Positions 39,706-49,093 of a stretch of 64,000 nt of DNA are shown piece by piece. Numbering within the stretch: position 1 is the first letter of the stretch; each line of letters opens with the position of its first letter. Below the pieces are notes generated by a model. It worked only from the letters and a program-made list of their open reading frames with translations, searched no databases and was not told the origin of the DNA. Origin of the DNA: CBDDBX01 sp965225955 (GTDB lineage Bacteria > Acidobacteriota > Aminicenantia > UBA2199); the NCBI GenBank assembly GCA_965225955.1, contig CBDDBX010000032.1:1-64000 (forward strand). Reading direction: 5' to 3'. The translations under genes were made by a program, and so were the position numbers.

Positions 39706-41996
39706 AAATAAAAGCAATATTAACGGTTGCACTTCTGCTGGCATTCGGCCTCTCGATGAATGCCGCACATAAGATTACCGGTGTTGAATATCTTTCCGGT
39801 GAAGATTTTGTGCAACTTCACTTTAAAGCCGGCGGGATGATTCCAATACCGGAACTCCATTACCCAGATAAAAATGATATCTCTCACCTTGTTATAAAGG
39901 TTAACAGCAGCGAAATTGATCTTAATGAGAAGGAGATGGCTTTCGACTCTCCGGTTATCAGAGAGATGAAACTGCAGAAGAGTGGCGAAATAACAACAAT
40001 CAATATCTTTCTGAGAGAAAAACTCAACCCAAGACTCTTTACAAATACAAGGGGGCTCTTCATTGAATTCCCGTCAGTAAAGACTGTTGTTGCTGATAAG
40101 GAAGTTGAAGCTGTAGAGAAAAAAGTTGTTGAAACTGCTAAAGCTGAATCAGAAGTAAGCAGCGGTGGCATTTCAAGACTTGTTGATATGGTTGTTGATA
40201 AAAGCAGAACTGAATCAGTTACTGTTGAACTCAAAATGAGTGGTCTTACAGAATATACTGTACTACCTCCTCTTACTAATCCTGCAAGACTGGCAATCGA
40301 TCTGAAAAACACTGTTTCAGGTAGCTTCAGAAAGAGTGTTAACTGCAGAAATGTAAAAAGAGTTCGTGGCGGTTATAATAAACCCAATGTTTTCAGACTG
40401 GTATTTGATCTTGAAAACAGTGGAGAATACAGCATAAACAGAGATGGTAAATCAATCGTTGTTACCTTCGGTGAAGAGAAGAAAGAAGTAGCTGAAAACA
40501 GAGTTTCTGAAAAGAAAACTGCACCAGCTCCTGCTCCGGTTCTTGTTATGGATAAACCTGTAAAGAAAGAGGTGGAGATGCCCGCAAAGGCTGTTGAAGT
40601 TGCAACTCTTAAACCTGAAGCACCTGCACAGGATGAGTTCTTCGGAGAAGAGAAAGCTGATTCAAAACAGCAGCAGTCAGGAGTTGATGAAGAGCAGGTT
40701 CAGTATCTCAGAAAAACTATTGATACAGGCCAGAGACAGTACACTGGTAAGCTTGTGGATCTCAACTTCACAGATGCAAATCTCAGAGATGTACTTCTGC
40801 TTTTTGCCAAAGACTCAGGTCTCAGTATGGCTATCGATCCTGGTGTAACAGGTAAGGTAACATGCTCATTTAACCAGGTACCATGGGATCAGGCGATGGA
40901 ACTTTTCCTTAAGATCAATGGTCTTGATATGGTTCTGGAAGGTAATCTTCTGAGAATTGGTAAAGTTGAAGATCTTGAAGCTGAAGCTCAGGCAAGACTT
41001 AAACTGAAACAGGCAAGAGAGAAACAGGTTCCTCTGGAAGTTTTCACAAGACCTCTCAGTTTTGCGAAAGCAGATAAGGTTGTGCCTATTCTTAAAAAAC
41101 AGATGTCCCCAAGAGGTGAGATCATTACAGATAAGAGAACAAATACTCTTATTATCTCTGAGATTCCTGAAAGAATTGCCGGAATAGATAAACTTATCGA
41201 TACTCTTGACAGACCTAACCGTCAGGTATCAATCCATGCCAAAATTGTGGAAACCACATCAAACCACACAGATGCTTTTGGTGTTCAGTGGGGCTGGAAT
41301 TTTAATGCAAACTCAAAATATGGTAACCAGACATCACTTAAATTCCCCAACTCAGTTGGAATAAGTGGTAACCAGATATACAATGAGCAGAACCCGGGGG
41401 TTCTTCCTGCGTCAGGAGCTGTTGGTTATGCTATCAACATGCCTGCACAGGGTAGAAACTTTGGTACTTCCCTCTCACTTGGAAACATTGCAAACTCTTT
41501 TGTTCTTGACGTTGCAATCTCATCTCTGCAGAAGAAAGGTAAGGCGAGAATTATATCATCTCCAAAAACTGTAACTGAGAATAATAAAGAAGCAACTCTT
41601 ATGCAGGGTAAGAAGATTCCGGTACAGACAATTCAGAATAATACTGTAACTACAATCTATATTCCTGCAGCACTGGAAATGGCGGTTACTCCTCAGATCA
41701 CAGCCAACGGCTTTATTATTATGGATCTGAGTCTCAAGAATAACCTTGCTGACTGGGGTAATACTGTTAATAACATTCCTGCTATTACAATTCAGGAAAT
41801 AAAGAACCAGGTCAGAGTTAAAGATGGAACAACTCTGGTAATCGGTGGTCTTCACAAGGTAAGATCTGCGACTACCAATGAAACCGTGCCACTTCTGAGT
41901 AAGATTCCTATACTTGGTAATCTCTTCAAATCTACTCAGAAAGATGGTGAGAAAACCGAAATCCTCATCTTTATTACTCCGAGGATTATTAAGTAG
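39702..41996 (+). CDS. pilQ: Type IV pilus secretin PilQ
   Basis: 764-residue outer-membrane secretin through which the pilus exits. After the signal peptide (ILTVALLLAFGLSMNA) come two AMIN domains (residues ~25-110 and ~165-260) that bind peptidoglycan, a linker rich in Lys, Glu, Pro and Val (~265-340), then an N0/STN domain (LVDLNFTDANLRDVLLLFAK), an N1 domain (EVFTRPLSFAKADKVVPILKK) and the secretin core (RQVSIHAKIVETTSNHTDAF, VRVKDGTTLVIGGL and GNLFKSTQKDGEKTEILIFITPRII). The frame is complete, with the usual domain order. Confidence 0.95.
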   Translation: MKIKAILTVALLLAFGLSMNAAHKITGVEYLSGEDFVQLHFKAGGMIPIPELHYPDKNDISHLVIKVNSSEIDLNEKEMAFDSPVIREMKLQKSGEITTINIFLREKLNPRLFTNTRGLFIEFPSVKTVVADKEVEAVEKKVVETAKAESEVSSGGISRLVDMVVDKSRTESVTVELKMSGLTEYTVLPPLTNPARLAIDLKNTVSGSFRKSVNCRNVKRVRGGYNKPNVFRLVFDLENSGEYSINRDGKSIVVTFGEEKKEVAENRVSEKKTAPAPAPVLVMDKPVKKEVEMPAKAVEVATLKPEAPAQDEFFGEEKADSKQQQSGVDEEQVQYLRKTIDTGQRQYTGKLVDLNFTDANLRDVLLLFAKDSGLSMAIDPGVTGKVTCSFNQVPWDQAMELFLKINGLDMVLEGNLLRIGKVEDLEAEAQARLKLKQAREKQVPLEVFTRPLSFAKADKVVPILKKQMSPRGEIITDKRTNTLIISEIPERIAGIDKLIDTLDRPNRQVSIHAKIVETTSNHTDAFGVQWGWNFNANSKYGNQTSLKFPNSVGISGNQIYNEQNPGVLPASGAVGYAINMPAQGRNFGTSLSLGNIANSFVLDVAISSLQKKGKARIISSPKTVTENNKEATLMQGKKIPVQTIQNNTVTTIYIPAALEMAVTPQITANGFIIMDLSLKNNLADWGNTVNNIPAITIQEIKNQVRVKDGTTLVIGGLHKVRSATTNETVPLLSKIPILGNLFKSTQKDGEKTEILIFITPRIIK

Positions 41997-42005
41997 GAGA
42001 ATCTA

Positions 42006-42617
42006 ATGAGAAAGACAACAACACTTCTGTTATGCCTGGCTCTGGGGGTTCTGTTCTTCAACGGCTGTAATGCTGTGGAAAATGGCACCACCTCCGGCAC
42101 CAGATTATACGTTCAATCAATAACCGGAACCGGACTGGATGGTAAACCTGGTTCCAATGTAATTTACTCTGATGTTATGCAGAATGGTGGCGGAGTTATT
42201 AATGACGTCGTACTTGTATCAGTAGATGCAGTTCTTATGGACCCTAATCAGGTTACGCCTACAAATTATCAGAATGTTATTATCGACCAGATAGATATTC
42301 ACTACACAAGAGCAGATGGTCTCAATGTTGAAGGTAAGGATGTTCCAAGAAGCTACAGTCTGACTACAAGTCAGATGGTTATGGTTGCAGATCCAACAAC
42401 CTCTTTTAATGTTGAGATTATGAGACATAATGCAAAACTGGAAGCTCCTCTGGTTCAGTTTGCTGATGCAGGTTCAGGTACTCTGAAACTTGAAGCACAT
42501 CTTACTATTCACAGTAAAGATACTGCGGGTAAGAGACTGGCTCCTGTAAAAGCATCTGTTTCAATTGAGTGTGCGAATTTTGCCGATGCTGATGATAGTG
42601 GCGGCAGTGGTAGTTAA
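42006..42617 (+). CDS. Lipoprotein in the pilus operon
   Basis: 203 residues with lipobox VLFFNGCNAVE. The mature part is beta-strand rich (VVLVSVDAVLMDPNQVTPTN, NVIIDQIDIHYTRADGLNVE) and ends in a flexible DDSGGSGS tail. No recognised family. It follows pilQ by nine bases with GGAG upstream, so it is part of the pil operon. Lipid anchoring and position suggest a pilotin-like or outer-membrane accessory role for PilQ, but that is inference; known pilotins are TPR or small beta proteins and this is not clearly either. Confidence 0.75.
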   Translation: MRKTTTLLLCLALGVLFFNGCNAVENGTTSGTRLYVQSITGTGLDGKPGSNVIYSDVMQNGGGVINDVVLVSVDAVLMDPNQVTPTNYQNVIIDQIDIHYTRADGLNVEGKDVPRSYSLTTSQMVMVADPTTSFNVEIMRHNAKLEAPLVQFADAGSGTLKLEAHLTIHSKDTAGKRLAPVKASVSIECANFADADDSGGSGS

Positions 42618-42629
42618 GGAGGGGATAAG

Positions 42630-43982
42630 ATGAAAAAACTAGTATTAATCGGAGCACTCCTGTTAGGTCTGCTCTTTAGCGGTTGCACCAGAAAAGGTGT
42701 AGATAAACCAGATATGAATGATGGAGCAGGTCGCAGTTACAACTTAACCTGTACTGCAAGTCCTTCCACACTATATATTCCACAGACAAATCCTGCAGTA
42801 TATTCAGATGTTAATGTAAGAGTAACAGACTATAAAGGTAATCCTCTTGCAAATGGTACTGTTGTATTTACTCATGGTGGATACGGATACTTCGATTCAC
42901 TTCAGACAAGTGTCAGGAAAACAACCAACTCAAGTGGTGTTGTAACTGTAAGATACTATCTTCCAGCAGGAACAACTGTTGCAAATGAAGCTACTATGAA
43001 TATTGTTGCTACACTTGTTGATGATGGCAGACTGGATAGTGCTCTTTCACCTATTGTAGATAGTATTCCTATGAAAATAATCCCATATTCAGGGACATCA
43101 ACTCTTGTACTAAGTGGTCATGTTCAGGACAGTAATGGTACAGGTATTGAAGGTGCAATTATTGAATTGAGCAATAATGGCGGCGTTACTCTTACTAGAA
43201 GCAGTGGTAGTTATGAGATCTCTGTAGCAAGAGGCTGGAGTGGTACTGTAAGTGCCAAAAAAGGATCTTCAGCATTTTCGCCTGCAAACTACAATCTGAC
43301 AAATGTAAGTCAGAGTATGACAGGACTGGACTTTATTGCTGAAGTTGATCCTGTAGTAATTGTTCTCAGCAGAACTGCAATAACTGTTCCTAAGGATGGT
43401 TCAGGGGAAAAAGATGGTGTAGATGGTATGGTCTACTACGAAGTCTTCGCAAGAGAACAGAGTGGTAAAACCGGAACCTGGTATACAGCAAAATCTGACA
43501 GCAGCTGGATTCAGATAACCGGCGGTGCTCTTAACGATACACCTCACCACTTCCACTTCAAAGTAACAGGTGAAAATACAACGGGCTCCAACAGAGTTGG
43601 TAATATTATTGTAACTCCTCTGGCTTCAAAATATGGAGAGCCTTCAGGAACTCCAGCTACTTTAGTAGTAACTCAGAGTGCAGCAGATGCGACATATTCA
43701 TTGACAACCGGCAATACAAATCTTACTATGCCTGAGTCATCCACTTTGGATGTCACAATTGGTGATACTAATGATAATTTTGACTATACTATAAATAGCC
43801 CTCTTGGGACATCAAACCCAGTAGTACTAACTGGGGTAGCTACTACTCCTAGTACAGTTAATAATAGTGGTGTAATCAGACTAACTGCGGATGCAGTCAC
43901 AGCAAATACTACTGTGACAATTACTGTTACTGCAAATGGTGCGCAGCCTTTAACACTAACTGTTATAGTAACAAATATTTAA
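42630..43982 (+). CDS. Lipoprotein with Ig-like and carboxypeptidase-regulatory-like repeats
   Basis: 450 residues, lipobox GLLFSGCTRKG. A Big-1-like invasin fold at ~45-150 (DVNVRVTDYKGNPLANGTVVF, TNSSGVVTVRYYLPAG) is followed by a CarboxypepD_reg-like domain at ~155-235 (LSGHVQDSNGTGIEGAIIEL). A BACON-like segment (~240-350, SWIQITGGALND and the RVGNIIVTPLAS stretch) and another beta repeat complete it. Such domains display proteins on the cell surface. AGGAGGGG precedes ATG 42630. Its position in the pil operon suggests a surface component working with the pilus, possibly an adhesin. Confidence 0.75.
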   Translation: MKKLVLIGALLLGLLFSGCTRKGVDKPDMNDGAGRSYNLTCTASPSTLYIPQTNPAVYSDVNVRVTDYKGNPLANGTVVFTHGGYGYFDSLQTSVRKTTNSSGVVTVRYYLPAGTTVANEATMNIVATLVDDGRLDSALSPIVDSIPMKIIPYSGTSTLVLSGHVQDSNGTGIEGAIIELSNNGGVTLTRSSGSYEISVARGWSGTVSAKKGSSAFSPANYNLTNVSQSMTGLDFIAEVDPVVIVLSRTAITVPKDGSGEKDGVDGMVYYEVFAREQSGKTGTWYTAKSDSSWIQITGGALNDTPHHFHFKVTGENTTGSNRVGNIIVTPLASKYGEPSGTPATLVVTQSAADATYSLTTGNTNLTMPESSTLDVTIGDTNDNFDYTINSPLGTSNPVVLTGVATTPSTVNNSGVIRLTADAVTANTTVTITVTANGAQPLTLTVIVTNI

Positions 43983-43994
43983 AAAGAATGATTA

Positions 43995-46223
43995 ATGGAC
44001 TTTATTAAACAGGAAAGGGAAAAATTAAAGGAACTTGAAACTCTCCTCATTGAGAAGAGAGTTTCAGAGGCTGAAATAAAAGTAAGGGAACTCGCAGAGG
44101 AGTTCCCTTTCTCATTTCAGGTGAAATTGTTGTCTGCAAGAGTATTCAAAGAAGCTGAACGCCTTGATGATGCCTTTTCAATATTGAGCGGGCTCCTTGC
44201 AGAGGATTCGAACAATATAAGCGTTCTGAATGAAATAGGAGATGTATGTTTCAGAATGCAGAAGTATGATGAGGCTAAGGAGTACTACAATCGGCTGATG
44301 TTTCTTGACCCTTTCAATCCCAACGCAAAAGCTGCAATAGATATGGTGGAGAGAATAGGTTCAGATATCGATTTTACTTCACCTGAACCAGCAGCTGAGC
44401 CACCGGCTCCGGTTTTTCAGAATGAACCTGAAGATACTGGAGAGGAGAGGGAGTATGACTCTGTATCAGCATTCAGAGATGACTTCTTTGGTGGTAATGA
44501 CCCTGCAGCGGCAGTTGCACCGGAAGCAGACAGTTCTGCACCGGAAACTGCATACTTCCCGGGGGAATGGGATCTTTCTGACCCAGGCACACCTCCACCG
44601 GTACCAGCAGAAACTGAAGAACCGGTTATAGCTGATGAGAAACTTCTGGAAAAACTCGAAGATACTGTTGTTGAGATGAATCCAGGGGATATCGGTGCAG
44701 AGCAGAGTGGTGGGATATCATTTGATGAAGTTCCGGTAATGGATAGAGCAAATAAGTACGATTTTGATGCTCCTCCACAGACAGAAGCCCCGACAGATAG
44801 TCCTGTGGCTGAGTTTGATAATTACGAAATGGAAGAGAGCAGAGAGGAACCTGTGGTTACCTCTTTTGAGTCTGAAGAACCTCCTGTTAACGAAATATCC
44901 TTTGATGACAGCGGTGTGATGCCGGCTGTTGCTGAAGAGGAGGAGAGTGAAGACTCATCTATAGAAGTTATAAACCCATTTGCCGACACAGAGGCTGGTT
45001 TCGGAAGCTCCTCATCTGAGGAGATATCCTTTGGAGATGTTGCTTCTGTTGCAGATGGACCTGAAGAGCCGGAAGCAAAACCTGAAGTCGACCTTTACGG
45101 TCAGACAACACCGGATTTCGACTCTTTTGATATAGGAGGATTTACACCTCCACCAGCACCTGAGATTACAGGTGAACCAGTAAAAGAGACTGAAGAGCTC
45201 AACTTTGGAGATGTTGCTCCACCGGAGGCTGTTTCAGAAACAGAGACTCCATCATTTGAAGCTTTTGATTCAATGGATGAAGAGAGTGCAACTCCGGTAT
45301 TTTCAGAAACTCCTGAAGAGGTTGTAGTAGATGCGCCTCCGGCTTTTGAAACTTTTGAGCCTGTTGAGACCTCGCTGGGATCTGAAGATGCAGCACCTGC
45401 TGTTGAACCCGATATGCCACCACAGTTTGATGCATTTGAAGCTGTAGAGGAAGAAGAGCCTTCACCGGTATTTGGTGATACAGGTAATGAGGTGGAAATA
45501 AGCAGCAGTTCTGAAGAAGAGGTTACTTTTGGAGCCCCTCCTGAAGCTTCTGATGTAATTGAGCCTGAATCTGTAACCTTTTCCGGTACAGAAGATATTA
45601 GTGAGATTTCTTCAATAGATTATTCCGGGAAATCCGGAGAGCAGGAGATAGAAGAGATATCTTTTGCAGATTCTGGTTTTCAGGAAGATACACCTGTTGT
45701 TGCAGATCCATTTGTAGCAGAAACAGTTGTTGAAGCTGAAGAGGATAAACTTGCTGAAGAAGAAGAGGTAGTATCAGCTTTTGAAGTTCCTGAAGAAGAA
45801 GCTTCTGTAACAGAAGAGCCGGAAGTTATAGAAAGTAGTGGTGTTGAATCTACAGATATTAATTTCGATCTTAATGAGACACCGGACATTCTTTCAGGGC
45901 TCCACGATGTAAATAATGCAGTTGCCGGAGGTGCAGAACTTGAGTACTTCAATGAAGCTCCTGCAGAAAAAGAGACTAAAGAAACACCTGAATTTGACGA
46001 GCCGGAAATTATAACAGAAAGCGCAGCTGCCCTTTATCTGAAACAGGGACTCTATGATGATGCCAGAGAGGTGTATGAGAAACTGCTTCTTTCAACCGGA
46101 GACGACAAATTCAGACTTGAAATTGAGAAGATAAAGAAAGTAGAAAGACTTACTAAAGAGATTGAAGCTCTTGAGAAAGTGCTTGAAGTAATTGTTAAGG
46201 CGGGAGAAGGGACAAATGTTTAG
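43995..46223 (+). CDS. Large TPR protein with acidic repeat-motif middle
   Basis: 742 residues, no signal peptide, no membrane helix. The N-terminus is TPR-like (residues ~1-120: REKLKELETLLIEKRVSEAE, VLNEIGDVCFRMQKYDEAKE). Residues ~120-665 are extremely rich in Glu, Pro, Ser and Asp and disordered in appearance, with two recurring short motifs: (E)E[IVL][STN]F[GDA][DE] at least seven times and F[DE]xF[DE] four times. The C-terminus is another TPR-like hairpin (ESAAALYLKQGLYDDAREVY) and a helix. The layout, acidic middle plus terminal TPR, recalls FimV-like scaffolds of pilus systems, but no LysM or helix is present. The roadblock gene overlaps its end by 8 bases. Confidence 0.75.
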   Translation: MDFIKQEREKLKELETLLIEKRVSEAEIKVRELAEEFPFSFQVKLLSARVFKEAERLDDAFSILSGLLAEDSNNISVLNEIGDVCFRMQKYDEAKEYYNRLMFLDPFNPNAKAAIDMVERIGSDIDFTSPEPAAEPPAPVFQNEPEDTGEEREYDSVSAFRDDFFGGNDPAAAVAPEADSSAPETAYFPGEWDLSDPGTPPPVPAETEEPVIADEKLLEKLEDTVVEMNPGDIGAEQSGGISFDEVPVMDRANKYDFDAPPQTEAPTDSPVAEFDNYEMEESREEPVVTSFESEEPPVNEISFDDSGVMPAVAEEEESEDSSIEVINPFADTEAGFGSSSSEEISFGDVASVADGPEEPEAKPEVDLYGQTTPDFDSFDIGGFTPPPAPEITGEPVKETEELNFGDVAPPEAVSETETPSFEAFDSMDEESATPVFSETPEEVVVDAPPAFETFEPVETSLGSEDAAPAVEPDMPPQFDAFEAVEEEEPSPVFGDTGNEVEISSSSEEEVTFGAPPEASDVIEPESVTFSGTEDISEISSIDYSGKSGEQEIEEISFADSGFQEDTPVVADPFVAETVVEAEEDKLAEEEEVVSAFEVPEEEASVTEEPEVIESSGVESTDINFDLNETPDILSGLHDVNNAVAGGAELEYFNEAPAEKETKETPEFDEPEIITESAAALYLKQGLYDDAREVYEKLLLSTGDDKFRLEIEKIKKVERLTKEIEALEKVLEVIVKAGEGTNV

Positions 46224-46566
46224 TGAGACTTTTGATGCATTGCAGCAGAAAATAGACGAGATTGTATATTGTGCTGTGTGTGGGAAAGACGGCCTGATTC
46301 TGGAGCAGAAAAGCTATGGAAGCACAGCTGGTATAGAACCGGAGTTACTCTCTGCCGAAATGGCAGAGATTGCTGTTAAGAATGATACTCTTGCAGTTAC
46401 ACCAGATAGATACTACTCTGAGTATGAACTGGAGAACAGCGTACTCTTCGTGTTCTCCCTTACACCTGAATATTACCTGCTGGTACTGGCTGATAACAGT
46501 GTTATACGTGGTCGCCTGAGATTCCATCTTGAAATGAAGCTGGATTCACTCAGAGAGTTGATATAA
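46216..46566 (+). CDS. Roadblock/LC7-domain protein (MglB-like)
   Basis: 116 residues forming a single roadblock/LC7 domain: IDEIVYCAVCGKDGLILEQK, ELLSAEMAEIAVKND, SVLFVFSLTPEYYLLVLADN and a closing helix (RLRFHLEMKLDSLREL). Such proteins regulate small Ras-like GTPases; MglB, the best-known case, is the GAP for MglA, which sets the cell pole where pili work. ATG 46216 overlaps the preceding stop by eight bases and has GGGAGAAGGG upstream; the longer frame from 46192 is less likely. No MglA gene is in the window. The link to pilus polarity is inferred from context. Confidence 0.82.
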   Translation: MFSETFDALQQKIDEIVYCAVCGKDGLILEQKSYGSTAGIEPELLSAEMAEIAVKNDTLAVTPDRYYSEYELENSVLFVFSLTPEYYLLVLADNSVIRGRLRFHLEMKLDSLRELI

Positions 46567-47346
46567 TCAGTTTTTTCTGAAATTTTTTATAAAATTATAA
46601 TTTTTACCGATATTTCTGTTGAGCTCCTCAACAGAAATCCCTTTTAATTCAGCAATATAGTCTGCTACCTGTTTTACATATGGTGGAATATTTGTCTTAC
46701 CTCTGTAGGGAACAGGAGCAAGATATGGAGAGTCTGTTTCTGAAAAGAGACGCTCAACCGGAACATATTTTACCACTTCTCTCAAATCAGAAGCCTTCTT
46801 AAAGGTTACAATCCCTGATATGGATATGTAATAACCCCTTTTTATGATCTCTTCAGCTGATTCAGGTGAACCTGTGTAGCAGTGGAAAACAACAGGGTTC
46901 TCAAATTTACACTCTTCAATAGCTTTAAGCACCTCAGATTCAGCATTTCTTGAATGGATAAGAAGAGGTAAACCTGCATCTTTAGCTATCTCTATCTGTC
47001 TTTTAAAAAGTTTAAGCTGTACTTCAGGTTCTGAATAGTTATAGTGAAAATCCAGCCCGGCTTCACCAATGGCAATACAACGGGGGGATTCTGCAAACTT
47101 AAGGATTCTTTTCTCAACTTCTGCGGAGTATGAAGATGCTTCATGAGGATGAGCAGCAATCATTGTGGAGATACGCTGATCCTGCTCCAGCAGTTCCCTT
47201 GTAATCTCAACGGACTCTTCGCTGTAGGGATCAGCTACAGTAACCAGTGCTTCCATAAGGTTATCGAAGCACTGTGTCACAATTTCATTACGTCTGTTTC
47301 TATCTTTTTCGTAATCCAGATGACAGTGGAAATCTATATACTTCAT
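46567..47346 (-). CDS. tatD: TatD-family metal-dependent DNase
   Basis: 259-residue TIM-barrel hydrolase, 3'-5' exonuclease in studied members. Metal ligands are visible in YIDFHCHLDY, GEAGLDFHY, LLIHSRNAE, VVFHCYTGSPE and FSETDSPYLAP. It ends directly against the roadblock gene with zero bases between the convergent stops. The start ATG 47346 lies six bases after TGATATAAT, a leaderless arrangement. Roles in DNA repair or RNA quality control are known for the family. Confidence 0.93.
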   Translation of the reverse strand: MKYIDFHCHLDYEKDRNRRNEIVTQCFDNLMEALVTVADPYSEESVEITRELLEQDQRISTMIAAHPHEASSYSAEVEKRILKFAESPRCIAIGEAGLDFHYNYSEPEVQLKLFKRQIEIAKDAGLPLLIHSRNAESEVLKAIEECKFENPVVFHCYTGSPESAEEIIKRGYYISISGIVTFKKASDLREVVKYVPVERLFSETDSPYLAPVPYRGKTNIPPYVKQVADYIAELKGISVEELNRNIGKNYNFIKNFRKN

Positions 47347-47352
47347 CTGGTT

Positions 47353-47361
47353 ATTATATCA
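47353..47361 (-). promoter_or_regulatory. Extended -10 promoter of tatD (leaderless)
   Basis: Minus-strand TGATATAAT (47361-47353), six bases, then ATG 47346. It overlaps the end of the upstream agcS gene (stop near 47359). Confidence 0.6.
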
Positions 47362-49035
47362 GATTTTCTGGTCAGGGTAATTTTTTTCAAAATAGTTGTG
47401 GTACTCTTTAACAGAGTTCTTCATATCTTTATGGAGGAACAGTATTCCAAAAAGGTTGGGAACAGCCATAAGAACAATGCCTACTGCTGCAAGAGACCAT
47501 ACTACTGTTGTGTCAATCAGGGCTGCAGCAAAGAAGCCGATAATGTACAGAATCCGGTAAGGAAGAACAAATTTACTGCCTACAAGATATGTAACAGCCC
47601 GGCCACCATAGTAGGACCAGGAGATTACGGTTGAGAATGCAAACAGAAGAAGCCCTATAGAGACTATATACTGGCCGTAGTCACCAAGAAAACCTCTGTT
47701 GAAGGCTTTGGTTGTAAGAACAGCACTATGAACCAGTGAACGTCCTTTAAAGCTTATTCCTTTAGTTGATACTGCCCCATTCTTTATTGCAAGCTCCCCG
47801 GAGAAGAGATCTTTACCATTATAGACTTTTATATCTTCAGCCACTGATCTGGCATGAATAATAGTTACTTTACCATCTTCAGTTATATCACCATTGTTGA
47901 TATTCAGTTTACCTGAATATGCTTCTATTGAAGATTTACCCATATTTACAAAGGCTGAAAGCTGTTTCAGATGTTCAGGGTTCTCTGTTGTATAGTGACC
48001 TGCAAGTATTTTAGTATCTGATATCTGGAATGTATTGTGGAACTTCTCTGTCCATACTCCTGATGCAAGAATAGCAAGACCGGTAATAGTACAGATTATG
48101 AGAGTATCGATAAAGGGTTCAAGAATAGAGACCATACCTTCAGAAACAGGTTCTTCAGCTTTAGCAGCAGAGTGAGCAATAGCAGCTGAACCCTGACCTG
48201 CTTCATTTGAGTAGATACCTCTGTTTACACCACGGTTAAAAGCATAAGCAAAGGAGGCTCCCAGAAACCCGCCGGTGGCTGATGTGCCAGTCATAATATC
48301 TGCGAATACAGAGATAAAGGATGGAATTATCTGTTCAGCATTTCCAATTATAACTGAAAGAGCGCCAAGGATATACACAATTGCCATAACCGGAACAACG
48401 GTTTCAGTAACTTTTGCTATTCTTTTAATTCCACCAAGAATAACCAGAGCAAGAAGCACAGAAAGAACGGATGCTATGAGTACTGGTCTGATTCCAAAGG
48501 TGGACTCTATAGATGTAGCTATATTGTTAATCTGAGGCATATTGCCTGTACCAAAGGAGCAGATAATTGTTGCTATAGCAAAAGTAACAGCAAGCCATTT
48601 CATTTTCAGCTTCTTTTCCATGTAGTACATGGGGCCACCGGAAACTGATCCGTCAGACTGAATATCCCTGTATTTATGGGAGAGTGTGCACTCAACAAAT
48701 TTAGTTGTCATTCCAAGAAAAGCAGTAACCCACATCCAGAACAGAGCAGCAGGACCGCCAATGTATATTGCAAGACCAACGCCACCTATATTACCGGTAC
48801 CAACTGTGCCGGATAGAGCAGTAGTGAGAGACTGAAAGTGTGTAGTGTCTCCCTGATGGTCATCTTTTTCGTATTTTCCTGTTACAATTTTTACAGCATG
48901 ACGGAAATATCTCAGCTGCGGAAATTTCAGATAGAGGGTGAAAAATATCCCGGTTCCTATAAGCAGATATGGAAACCAGTTACTTCCGCCCAGATAAGAG
49001 TCCAGTGTTAGCAGAAAATTATTTAATTCGTTCAA
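47359..49035 (-). CDS. Alanine/glycine:cation symporter (AGCS family) with insert
   Basis: 558 residues; a sodium-coupled amino-acid importer. LLIGTGIFFTLYLKFPQLRY, TALSGTVGTGNIGGVGLAIY, GGPMYYMEKKLK and NRGVNRGIYSNEAGQGSAAIAHSAA are family motifs, and the last helices end in ALIDTTVVWSLAAVG. Between roughly residues 335 and 445 lies an insert of about 80-100 residues, rich in polar beta-like sequence (KLNINNGDITEDGKVTI, KDLFSGELAIKNGAV), which typical family members of ~450 residues lack; it would face one side of the membrane. The start is TTG 49035 with GGAGG upstream. A monocistronic promoter is visible. Confidence 0.88.
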   Translation of the reverse strand: MNELNNFLLTLDSYLGGSNWFPYLLIGTGIFFTLYLKFPQLRYFRHAVKIVTGKYEKDDHQGDTTHFQSLTTALSGTVGTGNIGGVGLAIYIGGPAALFWMWVTAFLGMTTKFVECTLSHKYRDIQSDGSVSGGPMYYMEKKLKMKWLAVTFAIATIICSFGTGNMPQINNIATSIESTFGIRPVLIASVLSVLLALVILGGIKRIAKVTETVVPVMAIVYILGALSVIIGNAEQIIPSFISVFADIMTGTSATGGFLGASFAYAFNRGVNRGIYSNEAGQGSAAIAHSAAKAEEPVSEGMVSILEPFIDTLIICTITGLAILASGVWTEKFHNTFQISDTKILAGHYTTENPEHLKQLSAFVNMGKSSIEAYSGKLNINNGDITEDGKVTIIHARSVAEDIKVYNGKDLFSGELAIKNGAVSTKGISFKGRSLVHSAVLTTKAFNRGFLGDYGQYIVSIGLLLFAFSTVISWSYYGGRAVTYLVGSKFVLPYRILYIIGFFAAALIDTTVVWSLAAVGIVLMAVPNLFGILFLHKDMKNSVKEYHNYFEKNYPDQKI

Positions 49036-49064
49036 AAGATCCTCCTGGAATGAATAGAACTTAA

Positions 49065-49093
49065 ATTTTAATTATCGCAATTTTAAAAGTCAA
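49065..49093 (-). promoter_or_regulatory. Promoter of the AGCS symporter gene
   Basis: On the minus strand: TTGACT (49093-49088), 17 bases, TAAAAT (49070-49065). A short leader with CAGGAGGATC precedes TTG 49035. Confidence 0.65.

Noticed and set aside
45199..45465. 88-codon minus-strand frame inside the acidic repeat protein
   Set aside because: A Leu/Gln-rich antisense shadow of the Glu/Pro repeats; no start signals.
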